Assembly (NCBI GenBank): GCA_002423205.1
Contig: DIUZ01000023.1
Location: forward strand, 3,996-67,995
Direction of reading: 5' to 3'
Origin: Micavibrio sp. UBA6145
GTDB taxonomy: Bacteria > Pseudomonadota > Alphaproteobacteria > Micavibrionales > UBA1664
Length of the DNA stretch: 64,000 nt
In this document: in pieces, positions 1 to 7,500 of the stretch
How positions within the stretch are numbered: position 1 is the stretch's first letter
Layout of the letters: every line of letters starts with the position of its first letter
The notes under the pieces: generated by a model
Told to the model about the DNA's origin: nothing
What the model saw: the letters and a program-made list of their open reading frames with translations, nothing else
Database searches by the model: none
Translations under genes and position numbers: made by a program

Positions 1-19
1 GCCACCTTTTAAGCCATTG

Positions 20-2968
20 TTACTTGCTGACCGTCAGGGCCTTTTCCGTCAGGCTGGCCTGTTCCACGGCGTGGCGCTTGGCCGAACCGGTGGCCGGGGC
101 TGCCGCTTCGGGGCGACCGACATAGGTCGGACGACCCGCCTTGTGCTTGAGGGTGGTCAGCACTTTTTCGATGCGGCGGTCGACGAAGGTCCAGTACCCC
201 TGGTTCTCCGCTTCTTCCTGGCACCAGACGACTTCGGCGTTCGGGTAACGGCCCAGTTCTTCGGCCAGTGCGTCGGCCGGGAACGGGTAAAGCTGTTCGA
301 CACGCAGGATGGCAACATCCTTGATCTCTTTGGCTTCACGCGCTTCAAACAGGTCGTAATAGACTTTGCCGGTGCACAGAATGACACGCTTGATGTCTTT
401 GGGTTTGTTGATCGCACCCGTGGCTTCCGCTTCGTCCCAGAGAACGCGGTGGAAGGTGGTGTCGCCCATGAAGTCGTCGATACGGCTGACCGCGCGCTTG
501 TGACGCAGCAGCGATTTCGGCGACATGACGATCAAAGGTTTACGGAAGTTACGCTTCAACTGACGGCGCAGGGCGTGGAAGTAGTTGGCAGGCGTCGTGA
601 TGTTGACGACCGACCAGTTGTCTTCAGCCGAGTTTTGCAGGAATCGTTCAGGACGCGCGGATGAGTGTTCCGGACCCTGGCCTTCCATACCGTGCGGCAG
701 CAGCATGACAAGACCCGACATGCGCAGCCACTTGGTTTCCGACGATGAAATATACTGGTCGATGATGACCTGTGCGCCGTTGACGAAGTCGCCGAACTGG
801 CCTTCCCAGAGCACAAGGGCGTTGGGGTCAGCCAGCGAGTAACCGTAATCGAAGCCGAGAACGGCGGCTTCGGACAGCGGCGAGTCGAATGCTTCGAAGA
901 ATGCCTGATCCTTGGAGACATTGCGCAGCGGGTGGTATTTTTTCTCGTTCGTCTGATCGTAGATGATCGCATGACGGTGCGAGAACGTACCGCGGCCCAC
1001 GTCCTGACCGGAAATGCGCACGACGTGTTGTTCAGCGAGCAGTGAACCAAACGCAATGGCTTCGCCCGTACCCCAGTCGAAACCTTCGCCGGTTTCGAAC
1101 ATTTTCTTTTTCGCTTCCAGCTGGCGCAGGATTTTCGGGTTGGCGTTGAAATCAGCAGGCACTTGCGTCAGCGCGGTGGACAGCGCCTTCATCGTATCCT
1201 TGCTGATGGCCGTCTTGGCGCGGCGCGCTGAACCGGCGTAGTCGACTGATTGCTCGATACCGGTCCACACACCTTCGAGCATGTCGGCGCGGTTCGGTTT
1301 GTAGGCTTTGGATGCCTGGAAGTCTTTTTCAAGACGGGCGGTGAAATCATCCGCCATGCCTTTGGCATCGGCTTCCGGCAGAACGCCTTCGGCAACCAGC
1401 TTGTTCGCGTATTGCGTGCGGGTGGTCTGCAGTTCGGCAATCGCCTTGTACATCAGCGGCTGGGTGAATGCCGGTTCATCGGATTCGTTATGGCCGTGGC
1501 GGCGGTAGCAGATGATGTCGAGCACGACATCTTTCTTGAACGCCTGACGGAATTCGATGGCAAGACGCGCCGCGCGCACGACCTGTTCCGGATCGTCGCC
1601 GTTGACGTGGAAAATCGGTGCCGAGAGCATTTTCGCGACATCCGTGCAATACGGACCCGAGCGCGAGTAAGACGGCATGGTGGTGAAGCCGATCTGGTTG
1701 TTGACAACAACGTGGACCGTGCCGCCGACCTTGTAACCATGCAGTTCGGACATCATCAGGGTTTCAGCGACCAGACCCTGGCCCGCGAATGCCGCGTCAC
1801 CATGGATGAGCAGCGGGATCACTTGCGCGCGTTCGGTATCGTTCAGTTTTTGCTGCTTGGCGCGGACACGGCCGACAACGACCGGGTTCACGACTTCAAG
1901 GTGCGACGGGTTCGGGGTCAGCGTGACGTGGACGGTACCGCCCGAAAACTGGCGGTCAGATGACGCGCCAAGGTGGTATTTCACGTCACCGGAACCCAGA
2001 ACGTCGTCCGGAGTCGAAGGTGTGCCCTGGAATTCAGAGAACAGCGCCACGAACGGTTTGCCGAGAACGTTGGTCAGCATGTTCAAACGGCCACGGTGGG
2101 CCATACCGAATACGACTTCCTTCACGCCAAGCTGCGAACCACGGTCGAGGATTTCTTCAACCGCAGCGATCATCGATTCACCGCCTTCAAGACCGAAGCG
2201 TTTGGTACCGACGAATTTGACCTGCAGGAATTTCTCAAGACCTTCGGCAATCGTCAAGTTGCTGAGGATTTTTTTGCGCGTCTGCGCATCAAAGCCGACA
2301 TTGTGTTCGTGTTTTTCAAGACGGTCCTGAATCCAGAAACGCTGGTCCGGGTCGGTGACGAACATGTACTCGACGCCGAGCGTGCCGCAGTAGATTTCAA
2401 ACAGGCGTTCCATGATCTGGCGCAGGCTTGCCTGCTGGAAGCCAAGATTGCCGTCGAGGAAAATCGGGCGGTCGTAATCACCGGCGGTGAAACCCCAGTA
2501 GCCCGGATCAAGTTCAGCGTGCGACGGCACTTCGCGCTGGTGCAGCGGATCGAGATCGGCGCGGAAGTGGCCGCGCATGCGGTAGGCGCGGATCAGCATC
2601 ATGGCGCGCAGCGTATCGCGCGCGGATTGCTGACCGGCGGGCGTCGACAGATCGGCGACGGCCTGCGTCTGCACGGGGGCGGCAGCGGCAGCGCGCGGCG
2701 GCATGTAGGAAACATTGGATTGCGGCAGGTCGACGTTGGCACCCGCGGCGTGGAAGCTGCGATTTTCGGCGCGGTTTTCTTCCGGCGTCCATGAGGGGCC
2801 GTGCAGTTCGCGCAGCAGGGTGATTTCGGCGTCCGAGAGATCACGGAAAAATTCGGACCAGCCCTGCGCCACGGAAGCGGGGTTGCGCAGATACTGCGTA
2901 TATATGTGTGCGATGTACTCGGCGTTGACGCCCGAAAGAAGCGATTTGGCGGCGGCGTTTTGTGACAT
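20..2968 (-). CDS. sucA: 2-oxoglutarate dehydrogenase E1 component
   Basis: This is the thiamine-diphosphate-dependent E1 subunit of the 2-oxoglutarate dehydrogenase complex, which decarboxylates 2-oxoglutarate and passes the succinyl group to the E2 lipoyl arm in the TCA cycle. The 982-residue product has the usual E1o length. It shows the N-terminal E2-binding segment (LSGVNAEYIAHIY, from residue 11), GMAHRGRLNML near residue 288, HGDAAFAGQG near 393, and NNQIGFTT near 425. The frame is open for another 110 codons upstream, but I chose the ATG at 2968 (MSQNAAAKSLL) because homology begins there. The stop codon is only 19 bases from the window edge; the E2 gene sucB would be expected just beyond it. 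It is divergent from exoD. Confidence 0.96.
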   Translation of the reverse strand: MSQNAAAKSLLSGVNAEYIAHIYTQYLRNPASVAQGWSEFFRDLSDAEITLLRELHGPSWTPEENRAENRSFHAAGANVDLPQSNVSYMPPRAAAAAPVQTQAVADLSTPAGQQSARDTLRAMMLIRAYRMRGHFRADLDPLHQREVPSHAELDPGYWGFTAGDYDRPIFLDGNLGFQQASLRQIMERLFEIYCGTLGVEYMFVTDPDQRFWIQDRLEKHEHNVGFDAQTRKKILSNLTIAEGLEKFLQVKFVGTKRFGLEGGESMIAAVEEILDRGSQLGVKEVVFGMAHRGRLNMLTNVLGKPFVALFSEFQGTPSTPDDVLGSGDVKYHLGASSDRQFSGGTVHVTLTPNPSHLEVVNPVVVGRVRAKQQKLNDTERAQVIPLLIHGDAAFAGQGLVAETLMMSELHGYKVGGTVHVVVNNQIGFTTMPSYSRSGPYCTDVAKMLSAPIFHVNGDDPEQVVRAARLAIEFRQAFKKDVVLDIICYRRHGHNESDEPAFTQPLMYKAIAELQTTRTQYANKLVAEGVLPEADAKGMADDFTARLEKDFQASKAYKPNRADMLEGVWTGIEQSVDYAGSARRAKTAISKDTMKALSTALTQVPADFNANPKILRQLEAKKKMFETGEGFDWGTGEAIAFGSLLAEQHVVRISGQDVGRGTFSHRHAIIYDQTNEKKYHPLRNVSKDQAFFEAFDSPLSEAAVLGFDYGYSLADPNALVLWEGQFGDFVNGAQVIIDQYISSSETKWLRMSGLVMLLPHGMEGQGPEHSSARPERFLQNSAEDNWSVVNITTPANYFHALRRQLKRNFRKPLIVMSPKSLLRHKRAVSRIDDFMGDTTFHRVLWDEAEATGAINKPKDIKRVILCTGKVYYDLFEAREAKEIKDVAILRVEQLYPFPADALAEELGRYPNAEVVWCQEEAENQGYWTFVDRRIEKVLTTLKHKAGRPTYVGRPEAAAPATGSAKRHAVEQASLTEKALTVSK

Positions 2969-3090
2969 TGATTTTGGTTCCCTATCCGTGAAGCCTGAAG
3001 CGGCTTGAGACATAGCATAACCGGCTATTAAAAAAAGGGAAAAGCGCCAAGGCTTGACGGCTGCACCGTTAAGGGCCACAACCGCCAGGC

Positions 3091-3735
3091 ATGGAAAATA
3101 CCCCCGCCCCGATCCAACAGAATGACGACACGCTGGACGATGCCAGCCTGTCCGAACTTTTCTCAACCGTATTAGGCCGTTACAAAGGCCAGACGGTATC
3201 AATCGGCACCCTGGTCGAGGCGCTGCATGAACGCGGTTTTGGGGTTTTGCTGATCCTGTTTTCGCTGCCCCTGTGCATTCCCATTCCAAAGCCCCCACCG
3301 GTCGACACGATATTGGGGCTGCCGCTTTTTTACTTAAGCCTGCAGATGATTTTGGGCCGTGACCGCCCGAACCTCCCGCAGAAGATTTTGAACAAGACGA
3401 TTTCGGTCGATCTTTTGATCAAAGCGTTCAAACGCGGTCGCAAGTGGCTGGAAAAATTCGAAAAACTTTTCCGTCCGCGCCTGACACGCACAATTTCGGA
3501 ACATCACCTGGCGCGGATCTGCGGCGTGCTGGGCATGGGGCTGACCTGTTCAGTGCTGGTCCCCTTCCCGATGAGCAACACGGTGCCGAGCCTGTGCATG
3601 GTGATTATGGCTACGGGCCTGATCAGCCGCGACGGCCTGGCGTCGATTATCGCCGGCATTTTCGGCACGGCGTGGGTGATTATGCTGACGGTGCTTGCGG
3701 CGCTTGGCGGCGAGTGGCTGCTGAAACTGGTCTGA
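3091..3735 (+). CDS. exoD: ExoD-family membrane protein
   Basis: This 214-residue protein matches the ExoD family, named after a Rhizobium meliloti gene affecting exopolysaccharide synthesis and alkali tolerance; its biochemical role is not known. The N-terminus (residues 1-45) is soluble and acidic. The family-typical hydrophobic segment follows, with IPIPKPPPVDT and GLPLFYLSLQM near residues 65-90, then a basic central segment and two or three C-terminal membrane helices. It is divergent from sucA across a 122-bp gap and convergent with the HAD-like gene, with the last 56 bp of the two coding regions overlapping. No other exopolysaccharide gene adjoins it. Confidence 0.88.
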   Translation: MENTPAPIQQNDDTLDDASLSELFSTVLGRYKGQTVSIGTLVEALHERGFGVLLILFSLPLCIPIPKPPPVDTILGLPLFYLSLQMILGRDRPNLPQKILNKTISVDLLIKAFKRGRKWLEKFEKLFRPRLTRTISEHHLARICGVLGMGLTCSVLVPFPMSNTVPSLCMVIMATGLISRDGLASIIAGIFGTAWVIMLTVLAALGGEWLLKLV

Positions 3736-4264
3736 GCGGGACCATACCCATAATTGCGAGGACGCGTTTGTAATCCCGGTAGACCATGCCGTGGTCGCCG
3801 TTGGTGCCGACCACGCGTTCCGGCGGGATGACGGTGATGTTTTCCGGGTGGTCCTCGACACAGACAATGCGCGACACCGGGATCTGCGGGTTGCGGCCCA
3901 TCCAGTCCCGGATGCCGTCATCCTTGTGATGCTCACCGATGGCGTCGGGGTCGCGGGCGTAGAGCCAGTCCTTTTGAATGCCCGCGTTATCGAGACGCTT
4001 TTGCAGGATATGGCCTTCGTTTTTGCCGTGGCGCGTGATCAGGACGATGCGAAAATTGTATTGATTAACAAGCGTTTCGACATGGCGTGTGGCGTCAGCG
4101 GAATAGATGCCGTCGCATTCGCCCTGCATGTGAAAGTAAAACAGGTTGCCCAGATGCGGCGTGCTGCCCAGCATACCCTTGGTCATCACGCCCTCAAGAT
4201 CGAGAAGCAGGATATTGACGTCGTTGTCTTTGAGATCGGGCAAGGTGCTGGTATGAAATGACAT
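3680..4264 (-). CDS. HAD-like phosphatase-fold protein
   Basis: This 194-residue protein looks like a member of the HAD superfamily. The first motif is LLLDLEGVM (D22, E24), so the second catalytic aspartate of DxD is replaced by glutamate. A plausible second motif is VLITRHG near residue 95, and VCVEDHPENI near 145 resembles the C-terminal acidic metal-binding motif. The substrate cannot be told. The replacement could mean altered chemistry or loss of phosphatase activity. Its 3' end overlaps the 3' end of exoD by 56 bp on the opposite strand. The start is divergent from dsbB across 28 bp, so a shared promoter region is likely. Confidence 0.6.
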   Translation of the reverse strand: MSFHTSTLPDLKDNDVNILLLDLEGVMTKGMLGSTPHLGNLFYFHMQGECDGIYSADATRHVETLVNQYNFRIVLITRHGKNEGHILQKRLDNAGIQKDWLYARDPDAIGEHHKDDGIRDWMGRNPQIPVSRIVCVEDHPENITVIPPERVVGTNGDHGMVYRDYKRVLAIMGMVPLRPVSAATRRQAPQAPSA

Positions 4265-4292
4265 GCTCAGGTTCTAAAGGATAGACGCGATT

Positions 4293-4817
4293 ATGACATC
4301 AAATTTCTTTGCCGCCCTGCAAAACCGGGCCGTCTATGTCAACATGGCGGCGGCGGCGGCAGCGCTGGCAGCGGCATTCACCGCGCAGTATGTTTTCCAC
4401 CTCGCCCCGTGTGAGCTGTGCCTGATGCAGCGCATGCCTTATGCGCTGATCATCGTGCTTGGCGTTTTATACGCGTGCGGATTTCGCCGCGATGTCGTGA
4501 TCCTTGGCATCATGGCACCGGCCTTTGTCGTGGCCACGGGCCTTGCCGGATTCCATGTCGGCGTCGAACAAAAATGGTGGGAAGGCTTCACCGCGTGCAG
4601 CGCGCAACTGAATGCCAATGATTTCAATACACTGCGCGAACAAATTCTCAACGGACCTCAGGCGCGGTGCGATGACATCGCATGGTCGTTCATGGGCATC
4701 AGCATGGCCGGGTTTAATTTCCTTTATGCACTGGTACTTAGCGTGTTTTCCTTCAGCGCCATTTTAAAAAAAAACCATAACATCCCTCAAAAGAGAACCC
4801 CCGCTTCAGGGGGATGA
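4293..4817 (+). CDS. dsbB: Disulfide bond formation protein B family (DsbB)
   Basis: DsbB-type inner-membrane quinone reductases reoxidise DsbA and so drive disulfide formation in the periplasm. The 174-residue protein has four predicted membrane helices. The two expected cysteine pairs are present: C40-E-L-C43 at the start of the first periplasmic loop, and C102 with C126 in the second. LMQRMPY follows the first pair, as in the family. An A-rich stretch lies near the 3' end (residues LKKNHN). A short CCCCC-GGGGG hairpin overlaps the stop codon but has no T-run, so I do not call it a terminator. Confidence 0.9.
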   Translation: MTSNFFAALQNRAVYVNMAAAAAALAAAFTAQYVFHLAPCELCLMQRMPYALIIVLGVLYACGFRRDVVILGIMAPAFVVATGLAGFHVGVEQKWWEGFTACSAQLNANDFNTLREQILNGPQARCDDIAWSFMGISMAGFNFLYALVLSVFSFSAILKKNHNIPQKRTPASGG

Positions 4818-4874
4818 AGCAGGGGCCTAAAGGGATTACCCTTAGCTCGGTAGCGGCGGTGCCGCTTGTGTCTC

Positions 4875-5270
4875 TTACGCGGCTTTGCGGCCGCCTTTGG
4901 CTTTCCGGTCGGTCAGCAGTTCCGACGGGATCGGCACGCTCATGGCGGCCGGGGCCTTGATCTCGTTCATATACGCGTCATATGCCTCGTGGTAGTCACG
5001 GTTGACCAGCATATAAAGACGCAGCGTGTCACGCAGATGGTCGCGCATGAACAGGCCTTCATAACCCAGATACAATTTTTCGATCTGGTCGGTTTCTGCC
5101 GCCTTGGCGTTTTTCAACTGACGGTACTCGCGGATGGCCAGACGGGCCTTTTCGCGGTGCCGGGCCAGGATCTCGCCCATCTGCTTGACCTCGAGAAACT
5201 GCCATGACTCTTTCTTGGTCTGTTTCAGTTTATCGATAAGGTCGGCTACGCCGTTTTTTGCATTTTTCAT
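4875..5270 (-). CDS. Hypothetical charged helical protein
   Basis: I do not recognise this 131-residue protein. It is strongly charged and lacks a signal peptide or membrane segment. Residues 1-75 are rich in Lys, Glu, Arg and Gln and should be helical, possibly coiled coil. The C-terminus ends in a basic tail (DRKAKGGRKAA). Gene reality is supported by an open frame with codon use like its neighbours, and by its convergent position behind dsbB. A long AT-rich upstream gap separates it from the divergent regulator gene at 5562. No function is proposed. Confidence 0.6.
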   Translation of the reverse strand: MKNAKNGVADLIDKLKQTKKESWQFLEVKQMGEILARHREKARLAIREYRQLKNAKAAETDQIEKLYLGYEGLFMRDHLRDTLRLYMLVNRDYHEAYDAYMNEIKAPAAMSVPIPSELLTDRKAKGGRKAA

Positions 5271-5561
5271 CGATTATATCCGCCCTTTAAACAGGCGATT
5301 CTCACTATTCTATTGAGCCGTTTGTCCGATATTCATGGGTGCAGGCACCCGGTAGTCCACACACTCTTTATAAAAACAAAACTTATTCTTCTTATTTTTC
5401 CATATGTTTTAAGCGTTGGACTTGGCGCTGTCAAGGACTAAAATCTTTATAAGTTTGTAAAATCTCTTTTTCTTTCTTGCCTTTTCTCAAATACGAAGTT
5501 ATGTATAATGCCGAATTAATGCTTTTACTGGCCAATAATAGACGGTATAGAAACTCATAAT
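5271..5561. promoter_or_regulatory. AT-rich divergent intergenic region with a TATAAT -10 box
   Basis: This 291-bp gap is clearly more AT-rich than the flanking genes and carries no convincing reading frame. A perfect TATAAT lies at 5504-5509, 53 bp before the regulator start at 5562. The matching -35 is weak: TTTTCT at 5482-5487 with 16-bp spacing. The other half should hold the promoter of the charged orphan at 4875-5270. Self-binding by the XRE-type regulator is possible, but I saw no clear operator palindrome. Confidence 0.45.
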
Positions 5562-6245
5562 ATGACGATCACAACTGCACAAATTCGTGGCGCACGTGGC
5601 CTCCTGGACTGGTCCCAGGCGGAGCTGTCGCGCCGGACGGGAATTTCGACCACGTCCATCGGCAATATCGAGAGCGGACACACGCAGGCACGCGAAAGCA
5701 CGCTGGCAATCATCCGCGCGGCCTTTGAGCGCGGCGGCATCGACTTTATGGGCACGGAAGGCGTCCGCCTCCAGACCGAGTTCATGCATACTTATACCGG
5801 GCTGACCGGTCTTTCGGATTTCATGGACCATGTCTATGAGACATCGAAACAAATGGGCGGCGAGATTGTTCTTTTTAACGCCCACCCGGAAAACTGGCTG
5901 AACACGCTGGGTGCCGAATGGGTTGCCATGCACTCCAAGCGTATGGCCGAACTTGGCGACAAGATTTCCATGCGCATCACGTCCCGCCCCGGCGAGACAC
6001 AGTTTATTTCCAAGAGCTTTGCTGAATACCGCTGGTTCCCGGAAGAATTGTTCGAGAAACGCTGCCTGTACGCCTACGGCGACAACATCGCGTTCGTGAA
6101 CTTCGAAGAAAAAAATGTATCGGTCGTCGTCCTTAAGCAACGTGATTTTGCACACGCTTTCCGTGTGCTGTTCAACATTGCGTGGGACAAGGTCGCAACG
6201 CAGCCCAAAGAAGGCGAAGTAACACAAGCGCGCGGTAAAAAATGA
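5562..6245 (+). CDS. XRE helix-turn-helix regulator with TrmB-like sensor domain
   Basis: This 227-residue protein begins with a Cro/CI-type helix-turn-helix (residues 5-60; RGLLDWSQAELSRRTGIS, then TTSIGNIESG). The remainder, about residues 75-210, resembles the C-terminal effector domain of TrmB-like sugar-sensing regulators: EIVLFNAHPENW, then YRWFPEELFEKRCLYAYGD, a beta segment (IAFVNFEE), and a final FRVLFNIAWDKV helix. That domain normally follows a winged helix, so its pairing with an XRE head is unusual. The stop codon overlaps the start of the downstream formyltransferase-like gene (ATGA), implying translational coupling and probable regulation of that gene by this protein. Confidence 0.75.
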   Translation: MTITTAQIRGARGLLDWSQAELSRRTGISTTSIGNIESGHTQARESTLAIIRAAFERGGIDFMGTEGVRLQTEFMHTYTGLTGLSDFMDHVYETSKQMGGEIVLFNAHPENWLNTLGAEWVAMHSKRMAELGDKISMRITSRPGETQFISKSFAEYRWFPEELFEKRCLYAYGDNIAFVNFEEKNVSVVVLKQRDFAHAFRVLFNIAWDKVATQPKEGEVTQARGKK

Positions 6246-7390
6246 GCGGGATGAAAAAAATCAATCTGTTTGTCGGCAGCGATATTGTGGCCCACCGCGA
6301 AATGGGCCCGGTCGTCGATCATATGATCAGCCGCGGTATCGAGCCTGTGCTGTATTACCCTGCGCACAAACCGTCCTCGAATCCGAATGCGTCGCAACAG
6401 ATGTTCAAGGACTATGCGTTTTTTGAACGCGTGATCCTGCAGGAAGCGGTTTATCCGTTCCTGGAAGAACACCCGGCCCCGCATGCCCCTTTCTTTACAC
6501 CCAACCAGGTCGCCGGCCTGAATAATCTGCAGGCACCCGTTGCCGTTGAAAACATCAACGATCCCGCTTTCTTTGAAAAAATTGCCGCTGACCCCAACGT
6601 CGTGGGCAGCATTTCCCTGCGCTGCACGCAGATGTTCGGTCTTGCCGCCACAAACGCACTGAAAAACGGCCACCGCTTCCTGCTGAACGTCCACTCGGGC
6701 CTTCTGCCGGAATTCCGCGGCCTGTACTCGACGCCGCGCGCCATTGCAGAAGATCTGAGATCATCCAACGCGGATGAGCGCGGCGAATTCGGCTGCACCC
6801 TGCACCATATCGACCCGTATATCCCGGCCAACGGCAATAATCCGCACCAGGGCATCGATACCGGCAATATTGTCGACCTGCGTTCGCGTACGATTGAACC
6901 GGGCCGCACGGTGTATGCGACCAATATTGACCTGTCGGCCATGGGTGCCAGCGCCGTGACCAAGGTTATCGACCGTTACATGTCAGGCGAAAGCCTGCGC
7001 GGTTATCCGCAAGAAAACAGCAAGGGCCGGTACTTCTCATACGCCAGCGCGTCAGAACTGGAAGAATGGGACCGTCTGGGCCTGAAAATGTATGATGCTT
7101 CGGAAGTCGTCCGCACGCTGATTTCGACCTTCAGCGTCCCGGGCTCGGACCATGCCGAGGAACTCGACCGCGTCATCCGCAAAGCCATCACTGATTACCA
7201 ATCCGCGCAGCACAAAGTTGCCACACCGGTCGTTTATAACGGCGGCAGCAACAACAACGCCGATCCGGTCATCAGCCAGGCGGCTTTTGGCAAGGCTGCG
7301 AACGGCAGCACCGCAACGCAACGTCCCGCACGCCGCCGCGACGCATCCAGCCTGGGTGCAGGCCTTACGGCACGTCCGGGCATGGCATAA
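6242..7390 (+). CDS. Formyltransferase-fold enzyme (tetrahydrofolate-dependent type)
   Basis: This 382-residue protein carries the formyltransferase core: LLNVHSGLLPEFRG with N149 and H151, CTLHHIDPYI near residue 185, and HQGIDTGNIV with D206. That reproduces the Asn-His-Asp catalytic triad of GAR, methionyl-tRNA and sugar-amine formyltransferases. The N-terminal about 100 residues are not a standard folate-binding match, and the C-terminal tail beyond residue 330 is low complexity. It does not look like Fmt or PurN, so the acceptor is unknown; an amino sugar or other small amine is possible. An alternative start is the ATG at 6251 (MKKINLF). It overlaps the upstream regulator by 4 nt and ends at a strong terminator. 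Confidence 0.7.
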   Translation: MSGMKKINLFVGSDIVAHREMGPVVDHMISRGIEPVLYYPAHKPSSNPNASQQMFKDYAFFERVILQEAVYPFLEEHPAPHAPFFTPNQVAGLNNLQAPVAVENINDPAFFEKIAADPNVVGSISLRCTQMFGLAATNALKNGHRFLLNVHSGLLPEFRGLYSTPRAIAEDLRSSNADERGEFGCTLHHIDPYIPANGNNPHQGIDTGNIVDLRSRTIEPGRTVYATNIDLSAMGASAVTKVIDRYMSGESLRGYPQENSKGRYFSYASASELEEWDRLGLKMYDASEVVRTLISTFSVPGSDHAEELDRVIRKAITDYQSAQHKVATPVVYNGGSNNNADPVISQAAFGKAANGSTATQRPARRRDASSLGAGLTARPGMA

Positions 7391-7416
7391 GCCTTAATTA
7401 TTCGTGATTTTCAATG

Positions 7417-7443
7417 CACCCGGCCTTAAAAGCCGGGTGTTTT
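7417..7443 (+). terminator. Rho-independent terminator after the formyltransferase-like gene
   Basis: A perfect 8-bp stem, CACCCGGC (7417-7424) with GCCGGGTG (7432-7439), encloses a 7-nt loop and is followed directly by TTTT. It lies 27 bp past the stop codon at 7390 and separates the regulator operon from the M3 peptidase gene. Confidence 0.85.
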
Positions 7444-7500
7444 GCTTATAGGCACCAGCCCCTCATTGTTTTTGAGGGCCAATCGCCATAAATTAGTGGA

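Noticed and set aside
4798..4813. Terminator after dsbB
   Set aside because: The 5-bp CCCCC/GGGGG stem overlaps the stop codon and has no T-run.
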